The position numbers and the translations under genes were made by a program. Shown piece after piece: positions 1 to 6,297 of a DNA stretch of 6,967 nt. The DNA is from Chloroflexia bacterium. Lineage in GTDB: Bacteria; Chloroflexota; Chloroflexia; Thermomicrobiales; JALYUS01. The stretch spans positions 1 through 6,967 of the forward strand of contig JAICJW010000244.1 of assembly GCA_025928215.1 (NCBI GenBank), given 5' to 3'. Below the pieces are notes generated by a model, which searched no databases, was not told the origin of the DNA, and saw only the letters and a program-made list of their open reading frames with translations. Within the stretch, counting starts at the first letter, position 1, and every line of letters starts with the position of its first letter.

Positions 1-1629
1 GGCGAAGATCGTGCAGTAAATCTCCGCGCCGCTGTTGTCCGCCGTGATCGGGCCACCGGAGGAGCCGAGTTTCTCCGGGTCGTTGCGGGTGAGGTCGGGC
101 GAAATCACCTCCCAACTCGTTCCCTCATCCGTCGAGCGGTGGACGAAGTTCGAGCAGATATAGATGGTGTCCGGGTCATGGGTGGAGATTTCGACCGGGA
201 AGGTCCACTGGAAACGGTATTTGAGCGTCTCCGCGCCGCCGCCGAAGCCGATCACTTCCGGCCAGACGGTGACATTGCGCTTCTGCCCCGTCTCGGGGTT
301 CCAGGCGACCAGCCGCCCATGGCCGAGGCCGGTGCCGATGCCGCCGCCGTAGACGAGATGCGGAGGCTTCGGGCTGACGGCGATGTAGCCGCTCTCGCCG
401 CCACCCGGCTCAACGTAGTCCTTCCACGAGATCGCGCCCTCGAAACTGATACTCGGCACGCGCATCGCGTAGTTATCTTGCTGCGAGCCATAGACGTTGT
501 ACGGCACCTTCTCGTCCGTCGTTACATGGTAGAACTGCGCTGTCGGCTGATTGAGGATCGTGGACCACGAACGGCCGCCGTCGAAGGTGATGCACGCGCC
601 GCCGTCGTTCCCCTCGATGATCCGATTGGAGTCGCGCGGGTCAATCCAGAGGCCGTGATTATCGCCGTGCGGCGTCGGGATCGCCTCGAAACTCTTGCCA
701 CCGTCAATGGATTTCCAGCAGTTGAGCGTCAGAACCCAGACGGTGTCCGCGTTCTGTGGGTCGGCGAAAATATGCATGTAGTACCACGGGCGGCGGCGCA
801 AATCCGGGTTGTCGCAGACGCGCTCCCACGTCTCGCCGTAATCATCGGAACGGAAGAGCGCGCCGTCCTCCGCCTCCACCAATGCCCAGACGCGGCCCGC
901 CTGCGCGGGGGAGGCGGCGACGCCGATCTTGCCGAGGACGCCGGTCGGCAAGCCACTGTTACGCGTGATCTCCGTCCAGGTGTCACCGCCATCCATTGAG
1001 CGCCAGATACCGGAATCCTCGCCGCCGCTCACGGCAGCGTGCGGATAGCGCTGCCCCTGCCAGATCGCCGCGTAGAGAATGCGCGGATTGCTCGTATCCA
1101 TCGTAATATCGTGCGAACCGGCGCGGTCGCTCTTGTGGAGCACGAGTTCCCACGTCTCGCCGCCATCCTTCGAGCGATAGACGCCGCGCTCCGGGTTCGG
1201 CCCCCACGCGTGACCGAGCGCGGCGACATACACGATCTCCGGATTCTTCGGGTGAACGAGGATGTCGCCGATGTGGCGCGTCGCGGCGAGGCCCATGTTC
1301 CGCCACGTTGTACCGCCGTCGGTGGATTTATAGACGCCGTCACCGTGCGAGACATTGCTGCGAATCGCCGTTTCGCCCGTGCCCGCGTAGATGACATTCG
1401 GGTCGGCATCCGAGACAGTCAGCGCACCGACGGCGGCGGTTGTGAAGAAGCCGTCGGTGATGTTCCGCCAGTGGGAGCCACCATTCGTCGTCTTCCAGAC
1501 ACCCCCGGCGCAGCCGCCGAAATAGAACGTGCCCGGCTCCGTCGGATGCCCGGCGACGGCGACGACGCGCCCGCCCCGATGCGGCCCGATCGAGCGCCAT
1601 TCGAGCGAGTTGAAGAGTGCTGAGTCCAT
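1..1629 (-). CDS. Vps10/sortilin-like BNR (Asp-box) repeat beta-propeller protein, N-terminal 543 residues
   Basis: The reading frame stays open from an ATG at 1629 to the window edge, so the C-terminal part is missing; I recall homologues of roughly 900-1100 residues. Eight Asp-box motifs (S/T-x-D-x-G-x-T/S-W/F) begin near residues 46, 101, 152, 210, 260, 306, 347 and 498, for example KSTDGGTTW, RSKDGGETW and RSMDGGDTW. The 41-58 residue spacing of the first seven is that of propeller blades; no box is seen at 355-497. The stretches GDNHGLWIDP and PTAQFYHV, then YGSQQDN, are typical of proteins labelled 'glycosyl hydrolase BNR repeat' or 'Vps10 domain' protein. The Asp boxes are structural, so they do not prove glycosidase or sialidase activity, and the function is unknown. 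The start is supported by AGGGGG five bases upstream; an in-frame ATG at 1656 would add nine residues without a good ribosome site. No signal peptide is visible from either start, which is unusual because many relatives are secreted. A repeat and about 120 bases separate it from the sulfatase upstream. Confidence 0.88.
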   Translation of the reverse strand, partial: MDSALFNSLEWRSIGPHRGGRVVAVAGHPTEPGTFYFGGCAGGVWKTTNGGSHWRNITDGFFTTAAVGALTVSDADPNVIYAGTGETAIRSNVSHGDGVYKSTDGGTTWRNMGLAATRHIGDILVHPKNPEIVYVAALGHAWGPNPERGVYRSKDGGETWELVLHKSDRAGSHDITMDTSNPRILYAAIWQGQRYPHAAVSGGEDSGIWRSMDGGDTWTEITRNSGLPTGVLGKIGVAASPAQAGRVWALVEAEDGALFRSDDYGETWERVCDNPDLRRRPWYYMHIFADPQNADTVWVLTLNCWKSIDGGKSFEAIPTPHGDNHGLWIDPRDSNRIIEGNDGGACITFDGGRSWSTILNQPTAQFYHVTTDEKVPYNVYGSQQDNYAMRVPSISFEGAISWKDYVEPGGGESGYIAVSPKPPHLVYGGGIGTGLGHGRLVAWNPETGQKRNVTVWPEVIGFGGGAETLKYRFQWTFPVEISTHDPDTIYICSNFVHRSTDEGTSWEVISPDLTRNDPEKLGSSGGPITADNSGAEIYCTIFA

Positions 1630-1750
1630 CTCTTCCCCCTTTGTTCCGCAATGCATCAGGCGCGGTCGCACGCCTCTGCTTGCCAGCGTCGGACAACGGA
1701 CGCCAGCATAGCACCATTTCTCACCATTGCAGTAGGGAATGAAAGACGAG

Positions 1751-1842
1751 CGCAGAGACCACAGAGATCACGGAGGAAAGAAAAGGAACCGGAAAAAGAG
1801 ACCTTCTCGGTGTCCTCTGCGCCCTCCGTGATCTCTGTGTTA
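1751..1842. repeat. Palindromic intergenic repeat ('TEITEGAEDTEK' type)
   Basis: Two perfect 17-base inverted arms, CACAGAGATCACGGAGG at 1760-1776 and its reverse complement at 1823-1839, enclose 46 bases. A second pair, CGCAGAG (1751-1757) and CTCTGCG (1815-1821), gives an alternative fold. Read on the minus strand the right half encodes NTEITEGAEDTEK, a spurious peptide I recall from translated intergenic repeats in many environmental bacterial genomes; that identification is from memory. The outer edge meets the TAA stop of the sulfatase (1840-1842), so the element fills most of the gap to the BNR gene. In the transcript it could fold as a long-loop hairpin, but no T-run follows in the minus direction, so it is not a standard intrinsic terminator. 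Exact outer borders are uncertain. Confidence 0.8.
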
Positions 1843-3327
1843 AATTCCCTTCGCCCGCTCGCGGGCTTCGACAGGGGCGGGGGCGAAGGCATCCGGCGCA
1901 GGGGTGTAGGGGATTTTCACGCCGCCCGCCATCACCGCCGCGATGCCGCCGTGCGCGTCGAGCAGGCGGCGCTGATCCGCTTTCGCGCGGCGGTCCACCT
2001 CCTCCGGGCCGCAGATCGCGCGCAGTTCCCGCTCGCACGCCGCCAGCACATCTGCGTAGGTGGGATCGCCCGCACGGTCATGTTCCTCCAGAGGGTCATC
2101 TTCCATGTCAAATAACTGCGGCGGGTACCCACCGGCGTAGTACACGTATTTGTAGCGCGCGGTGCGCAGCATGAAGAAGCCGGATGGCGAGAAGATCGCG
2201 TGGTATTCGCTAAAGACGGTACGATCCGTATTCTCGCCGTTCGCCATCTGCCAGAGCGATCCACCGGGCAGGTCGGTATCGTCCGGTTTCAATTCGGCAC
2301 CGACCGCCGCGACGATGCTCGGAAAGCTGTCGAGCAGCGAGACATTTGTCGTAACGACTTTCCCTTCCGGCACATCCGGCCCGGCAACGATCATCGGCAC
2401 GGCGCAGCAGCCGTCGTACATCGAACTCTTCCACCAGAGGCCGTGCTCGCCCAACTGCTCGCCGTGATCGGAGGTGTAGACGATCCGCGTCGTCTCGCGC
2501 AGACCCGCCGCGTCGAGCGCGTCGAGGACGATGCCTACCTGTGCATCCATAAACGTGACAAGGCCGTAGTACGCTGCCATCGCAGTGCGAATCGCCGCCT
2601 CATCAACTGGCACATCAAGCCCTTGCAAGCGGCGCATCATCTCCAGCACCGGGTGGCGCGGCCACTCTTCCTGCCGCCACTGTACCGGCAGCGGCAGCGA
2701 CTCCGGCGGGTAAAGATCGAAATACTCCTGCGGTACGACGAGCGGGAAGTGCGGGGTGACGAATGAGGCCATCAGGCACCACGGTTTGTCGTGCCTGCCC
2801 GCCTCCTCACGCAGCCAGCGCGCGCTCTCCCGCGCCACCGCGCGGTCATAGCGGATGTACTCGGACTCCCCGGCACGCGCATCGTAGATCTGATTGCGGC
2901 TCTGCGGCCGCACCGGCATCGCCGCGCGGAGTACGCCGTAGAGATCGCCGACCCCTTCCAGCACATGCATCGGCAAGCGCTCGTCCGGGAAACCGTTGTC
3001 ATCGTCCGCCGCGCGATAATGCAGTTTGCCGATGGTCGTGACGTGATGCCCTTGCGCAATCAGTCGGTGCCCCCAACTCGGCGCTTCCGCGCCGGTATAG
3101 GGCGAGGCGTTGTCCCATGCGCCGATAGTGAAGGCATATCGCCCAGTGGCGAAACTGGCGCGCGACGGCACGCAGATCGGCGTCGAGCAGTAGGCATGCG
3201 CGAACCGCGTGCCACGCGCCGCGAGCGCATCAATATGCGGCGTGTGCACGACCGGGTTGCCGTAGCACCCCGTGACGTGCGGGCTGTGCTGGTCGGACAT
3301 GATGTAGAGAACATTCGTCGGCTGCAA
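1840..3327 (-). CDS. Type I (formylglycine-dependent) sulfatase, choline-sulfatase/arylsulfatase-like, complete
   Basis: Predicted to hydrolyse a sulfate ester. It has 495 residues from the TTG at 3327, numbered here. The N-terminus MQPTNVLYIMSDQH carries metal ligands D12 and Q13. The sulfatase signature CVPSRASFATGR starts at C52, the Cys oxidised to formylglycine by FGE or an anaerobic maturase. GKLH (K101, H103), TPH (H193), SDHGEQLGEHG (metal ligands D287, H288) and K300 complete the family active-site pattern. There is no signal peptide, matching cytoplasmic choline sulfatases (BetC), and WCLMASFVTPHFPL and the DHGE..LGE.GLW region also resemble BetC. The substrate is unproven. An ATG at 3354 gives 504 residues but overlaps the ATPase gene by 23 bases, lacks a Shine-Dalgarno and adds repeat-derived residues; the TTG has GAGGGG seven bases upstream and gives the usual family N-terminus. 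It lies directly behind the ATPase gene and is a paralogue of the partial sulfatase at the window end, so co-expression with the transporter is likely. Confidence 0.93.
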   Translation of the reverse strand: MQPTNVLYIMSDQHSPHVTGCYGNPVVHTPHIDALAARGTRFAHAYCSTPICVPSRASFATGRYAFTIGAWDNASPYTGAEAPSWGHRLIAQGHHVTTIGKLHYRAADDDNGFPDERLPMHVLEGVGDLYGVLRAAMPVRPQSRNQIYDARAGESEYIRYDRAVARESARWLREEAGRHDKPWCLMASFVTPHFPLVVPQEYFDLYPPESLPLPVQWRQEEWPRHPVLEMMRRLQGLDVPVDEAAIRTAMAAYYGLVTFMDAQVGIVLDALDAAGLRETTRIVYTSDHGEQLGEHGLWWKSSMYDGCCAVPMIVAGPDVPEGKVVTTNVSLLDSFPSIVAAVGAELKPDDTDLPGGSLWQMANGENTDRTVFSEYHAIFSPSGFFMLRTARYKYVYYAGGYPPQLFDMEDDPLEEHDRAGDPTYADVLAACERELRAICGPEEVDRRAKADQRRLLDAHGGIAAVMAGGVKIPYTPAPDAFAPAPVEARERAKGI

Positions 3328-3330
3328 ACT

Positions 3331-3377
3331 CTCACCCCTCGGCCCCCTTCCCATTCGGCATCGAATGGAGAGGGGGA
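3331..3377. repeat. C-rich/G-rich hairpin repeat at the ATPase-sulfatase junction
   Basis: Arms at 3343-3357 and 3362-3376 pair at 13 of 15 positions, plus a possible G-U pair in RNA, around the four-base loop GCAT. The core reads CCATTCG/CGAATGG flanked by CCCCC/GGGGG, preceded by ACCCCTCGG. This resembles a dispersed intergenic repeat I recall from environmental genomes, whose spurious translations look like SPSPF...GGRG or PPSHS...GEG; both kinds appear here in unused frames. The element covers the last codons of the ATPase gene, its stop and the ribosome site of the sulfatase. The resulting RNA hairpin ends about 16 bases upstream of the TTG start and could affect translation or mRNA stability (inference). 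Confidence 0.7.
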
Positions 3378-4459
3378 GTAATCGTGGACATCGCGACGCA
3401 TTCGTGCGCGGGAATCGTCAGGTAGACCGGCGTGCCGACATCGAGAAAGATTTGGCGGTCGGATTGGACATGGAGCAGCGTCCCCGCGACATCAACGCGG
3501 TAGTCCACGAGGTTGCCGAGGAAGGTCGCCTCGGCGACGACGCCGCGCAGGACATTCTCCGTCGCGGCGGGCGCGTCGCCACTGAGGCGGATCGCTTCGG
3601 GCCGGATGATGACGGTCACATCGCCGGTCGTGCCCGTCGCGCCATCGCGGGTGATCGTCGTGAGCGATTGACCGGCGCCAATCGTCACGCGCGCTGCACC
3701 ATTCGCGCGCTCGGTCACGGTGCCCGGCACCTTGTTAACGGAGCCCATGAAGTCCGCGACAAAGAGATTCGCGGGCCGCTCGTAAATCTGGCGCGGCGTG
3801 CCGTATTGTTGCAGCACGCCACCGTTCATCACGGCGACGCGATCCGAGAGCGCCATCGCTTCCGCCTGATCGTGCGTGACGTAGACGAAGGTGATGCCGG
3901 TACGCCGCTGCAACTCCTTCAACTCGACGCGCATCCGGTCGCGCAATTTCGCATCGAGGTTACTGAGTGGTTCATCGAGGAGGAGAATCGCCGGTTCGAC
4001 GACGAGTGAGCGGGCGAGCGCGACGCGCTGCTGCTGCCCGCCGCTCAACATCGCAGGGTAGCGCGCGCCCAGCCCCTCCAACCCGACGAGCCGCAATGCC
4101 TCGTCCACCCGCCGCCCGGTATCGGCGCGGTTCGCCGTCTCCAGTTTCAGACCGAAGGCGACATTCTCGAAGACGCTCATATGCGGCCAGACGGCGTAAT
4201 TCTGGAAGACCATCCCCATCCGCCGCTTCTCCGGCGGCACGACGCCCTTCGCGGAGGAGATGACGGCGCCATCCACGACGACCGCGCCGCTGTCCGGCCG
4301 CAGGAACCCCGCGAGGATACGGAGCGTCGTCGTCTTGCCACAGCCGGAGGGGCCGAGAAGGGTGATAAATTCTTTGTCATTCACTTCCAAATTCAGCCCG
4401 ATTAGCACCGCGTTGTTACCGAGCCGTTTATTGAGGTCCTTGATGAGAATACGCGCCAC
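3332..4459 (-). CDS. ABC transporter ATP-binding protein, FbpC/PotA-type importer ATPase with TOBE-like C-terminus
   Basis: This 375-residue cytoplasmic ATPase should power import through the permease encoded immediately upstream. Visible motifs are Walker A GPSGCGKTT (36-44), Q-loop in VFQNYAVWPHMSV (Q86), signature LSGGQQQR (138-145), Walker B ILLLDE (158-163), D-loop SNLD (166-169) and switch His in VTHDQAEAMALSDR (H196). From about residue 240 comes a C-terminal region typical of TOBE domains in the iron, polyamine, sugar and phosphonate importer ATPases (around 350-380 residues), beginning MGSVNKVPGTV and with VIIRPEAIRLS further on. The GTG start has GGAGGGG five bases upstream and begins 12 bases after the permease stop, so the two genes are co-transcribed. 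The last 13-16 residues (TPPLHSMPNGKGAEG) are encoded by the hairpin repeat at 3331-3377 and are probably not conserved. Family resemblance to ferric-iron ATPases does not settle the substrate; the sulfatases on both sides suggest an organic sulfate ester or similar solute instead (inference). Confidence 0.95.
   Translation of the reverse strand: MARILIKDLNKRLGNNAVLIGLNLEVNDKEFITLLGPSGCGKTTTLRILAGFLRPDSGAVVVDGAVISSAKGVVPPEKRRMGMVFQNYAVWPHMSVFENVAFGLKLETANRADTGRRVDEALRLVGLEGLGARYPAMLSGGQQQRVALARSLVVEPAILLLDEPLSNLDAKLRDRMRVELKELQRRTGITFVYVTHDQAEAMALSDRVAVMNGGVLQQYGTPRQIYERPANLFVADFMGSVNKVPGTVTERANGAARVTIGAGQSLTTITRDGATGTTGDVTVIIRPEAIRLSGDAPAATENVLRGVVAEATFLGNLVDYRVDVAGTLLHVQSDRQIFLDVGTPVYLTIPAHECVAMSTITPPLHSMPNGKGAEG
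3335..3340 (-). promoter_or_regulatory. Ribosome binding site GAGGGG deciding the sulfatase TTG start
   Basis: On the minus strand GAGGGG is followed by TGAGAGT and then TTG (3327-3325), a seven-base spacing. The ATPase stop TGA (3334-3332) lies between the Shine-Dalgarno and the start, so a terminating ribosome covers the next start region, favouring translational coupling. The alternative ATG at 3354 has only a C-rich sequence upstream, which cannot serve as a Shine-Dalgarno. Confidence 0.6.
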
Positions 4460-4464
4460 TTCCG

Positions 4465-4471
4465 CCCCTCC
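4465..4471 (-). promoter_or_regulatory. Ribosome binding site GGAGGGG for the GTG-started ATPase gene
   Basis: The sequence TGAGGAGGGGCGGAA precedes GTG at 4459. The permease stop TGA (4474-4472) directly abuts this strong Shine-Dalgarno. This supports GTG as the true start and suggests translational coupling of permease and ATPase. Confidence 0.7.
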
Positions 4472-6223
4472 TCACACAACCGTAATTTCCTGTGCAACAT
4501 CCACGCTCCGCTTATTGCTGAGCCACTGCAGCAACAGGCTCGTGAGCAGGATGACCGCGATCGTGAAGACCGCGAGCGCCGATACCGCCTCTAACTGGCC
4601 AAGATCATTCAGCCGGAAGATCGCCACCGAGATCGTCTCCGTGCCGCTCGTGTAGAGCAGGATCGTGGCACTCAATTCGCCGAGTGAGGGAATGAAAATC
4701 AGCAGCCACGCCACAACGAGACTGGAGCGCACGAGCGGTATGAGGATCAGCCGCAAGGATTGCAGCCAGGTGGCATTCGTGATGCGCGCCGCCTCCTCCA
4801 ATGAGGGGTCAACCTGTCGGATCGCGCTACTCGCGCTGCGTACAGCGAGCGGGATGTGCCGGGCGATATAGGCGACGAGGAGAAGCCAGATCGTCCCGTA
4901 GAGGCGGAACGGCGGACGGATGAACGCCTGCAACAGCCCAACTGCAAGGACAGTGCCGGGTAGCCCGAGAGGGAGAATCGCGAGGTAATCCAGCACGCGC
5001 CGCCCCCGGATCGTCGTGCGCTGGTCAATATAGGCGATGAACAAGCCGAGGATCGCGCCTAGCGTTGCCGCGCCAAACGCCAATTTGAAACTGTTCTCAA
5101 TGCCGCGCCGCGAGACCTGGTTACTGAAGAGTGCGGTCTGGAAGTTCGCCAGCGTGAAGTTCGCTGGTGTCAGCGGATCTGTCCAGACCTTGCTGAAGGC
5201 CGCTGCAACGAGGACGGCGAGCGGCGCGAGGGCGCTGAGGAAGACGACCAGGAGGCAGAAAGCGAGGAGAGGCCACTTCCATCGGCGAAGATTGACACGC
5301 TGGGTGCGCACGCCGCGCCCGCTGACCGTGACATACGAACGGCGCTCCAGATATTTCCGCTGGGCGGAGAGACCGATTACCGTGAGCAGCACGAGCAGGA
5401 GCGAGAGCGAGGAAGCATCCGCGAAGCGCGGTGGGTAATTACCGAGGACGCCGTAAATGCGGGTAGGTAGGAAGGCGACCTTCGCCGGGGAGCCGAGGAA
5501 GGACTGCGGCCCGAAGAGTGCCAGCGATTCCACCGCCGCGAGTAGTGCCCCGCCCGTGATCGCGGGCGCGACGAGTGGGAGTGTGATACGGCGGGTGATC
5601 GTCCACCGGCCGGCACCGAGGATTTGAGCGGATTCTTCCAGCGGCGCGTCGAGTGTTTCCAGTGCGCTGTGTGTCAACAGATACGTGAAGGCGAAGACGT
5701 GCAGCGCGATGACGAAAATGACGCCGCCCATGCCGAAGATATTGAGGGGTCCGTGGTTGAGATGAAAGAGCCACTTGAGAAGGCGATTGAAGTGGCCAGC
5801 ATTCGGACCGAGGAGAATGATCCAGGCGAGCGAGGTCAGGTACGGCGGTGTGATGAAGGAGAGCGCCACCATCGCCTGTATGAAGCGGCGCAGCGGCATG
5901 TTGGTCCTCGCCGTCGCCCATGCTAGTGGCACGCCGAGCACGACGCTGCTCAGCCCGGTCCCGAGTGCGAGGATCAGCGTGTTTTTCAGAGGTGTGAAGT
6001 TCCGCGCCTCGGTGAAGGCCTGCGCAATGTGCGTGAGCGTGCGGTCTTGGGGCAAGCCAAGTGCCCCGAGCCCCAGCCAGAGCAGCGGATAGCCGACGAT
6101 GATCAGCAGGAGAATCGCCGCTATCCCGAGGATGATTCCGGGTATCAGCGTTTGGAATGCGGGCAATCGCGGCATCGGGCGCGCCGCGCGCCGCGATGTC
6201 TCCGTAGCAGCATCAATGTCCAT
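4472..6223 (-). CDS. ABC transporter permease, two fused membrane domains (FbpB-type)
   Basis: At 583 residues this is about twice the length of a single BPD permease and contains two copies of the transmembrane domain, so one polypeptide likely forms the whole channel. Hydrophobic segments are seen near residues 27-55, 81-104, 114-138, 165-185, 218-238, 272-287, 317-343, 379-399, 411-434, 443-460, 491-512 and 545-566, about twelve in total. Each half carries the cytoplasmic EAA loop that docks on the ATPase: EESAQILGAGRWTITRRITL (196-215) and EEAARITNATWLQSLRLILI (476-495). In the second loop the usual glycine is replaced by Asn483. The linker around 288-315 (QRKYLERRSYVTV...RTQRVNLRRWKW) is basic and probably cytoplasmic. 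The architecture is that of FbpB/SfuB ferric-iron permeases and of some phosphonate or organic-anion importers, so the substrate is uncertain. The ATG start has GGGAG seven bases upstream. The ATPase follows 12 bases downstream, and the sulfatase gene upstream ends 74 bases away. No solute-binding protein gene is present in the window. Confidence 0.93.
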   Translation of the reverse strand: MDIDAATETSRRAARPMPRLPAFQTLIPGIILGIAAILLLIIVGYPLLWLGLGALGLPQDRTLTHIAQAFTEARNFTPLKNTLILALGTGLSSVVLGVPLAWATARTNMPLRRFIQAMVALSFITPPYLTSLAWIILLGPNAGHFNRLLKWLFHLNHGPLNIFGMGGVIFVIALHVFAFTYLLTHSALETLDAPLEESAQILGAGRWTITRRITLPLVAPAITGGALLAAVESLALFGPQSFLGSPAKVAFLPTRIYGVLGNYPPRFADASSLSLLLVLLTVIGLSAQRKYLERRSYVTVSGRGVRTQRVNLRRWKWPLLAFCLLVVFLSALAPLAVLVAAAFSKVWTDPLTPANFTLANFQTALFSNQVSRRGIENSFKLAFGAATLGAILGLFIAYIDQRTTIRGRRVLDYLAILPLGLPGTVLAVGLLQAFIRPPFRLYGTIWLLLVAYIARHIPLAVRSASSAIRQVDPSLEEAARITNATWLQSLRLILIPLVRSSLVVAWLLIFIPSLGELSATILLYTSGTETISVAIFRLNDLGQLEAVSALAVFTIAVILLTSLLLQWLSNKRSVDVAQEITVV

Positions 6224-6297
6224 CTTCGCTCTCCCGATGTCCGCAATCCGATTGAGGCTCCCACTCGCCGCCGACTGATCGTTGCCCCAGCACTTCC
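6224..6297 (-). other. Short spacer between partial sulfatase and permease genes
   Basis: These 74 bases hold the permease ribosome site GGGAGAG (6229-6235) and a small perfect palindrome CAATCCGATTG (6244-6254). I see no convincing terminator or promoter, so read-through from the sulfatase into the transporter genes is plausible but not shown. Confidence 0.5.

Noticed and set aside
139..999. 286-codon open frame on the plus strand (and a 194-codon one at 1039-1623)
   Set aside because: Both lie antisense to the BNR gene, whose frame shows eight Asp boxes; their proteins are Arg/Ala/Asp-rich with no recognisable domain, as expected of shadow frames in GC-rich DNA.
1705..1733. Possible promoter for the BNR gene (TATGCT as -10 on the minus strand)
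   Set aside because: No acceptable -35 hexamer at 16-18 bases, so it cannot be distinguished from chance.
1760..1839. Intrinsic terminator after the sulfatase
   Set aside because: The arms pair perfectly but the loop is 46 bases and no T-run follows on the minus strand, so it is listed as a repeat only.
1656..1892. Small minus-strand ORF containing NTEITEGAEDTEK
   Set aside because: It is the translation of the intergenic repeat fused to the sulfatase 3' end in another frame; a known type of spurious ORF with no ribosome site.
3365..4009. 214-codon plus-strand ORF
   Set aside because: Antisense to the ATPase gene, which carries all ABC motifs; no independent support.
3332..6223. Firm annotation as ferric-iron transporter (fbpBC)
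   Set aside because: The subfamily also includes phosphonate and other organic-solute importers, no binding protein is present, and the sulfatase context argues for caution.
6244..6254. Palindrome CAATCCGATTG as an operator
   Set aside because: Only 5-base arms around one base; no second copy was noticed and it is common by chance.
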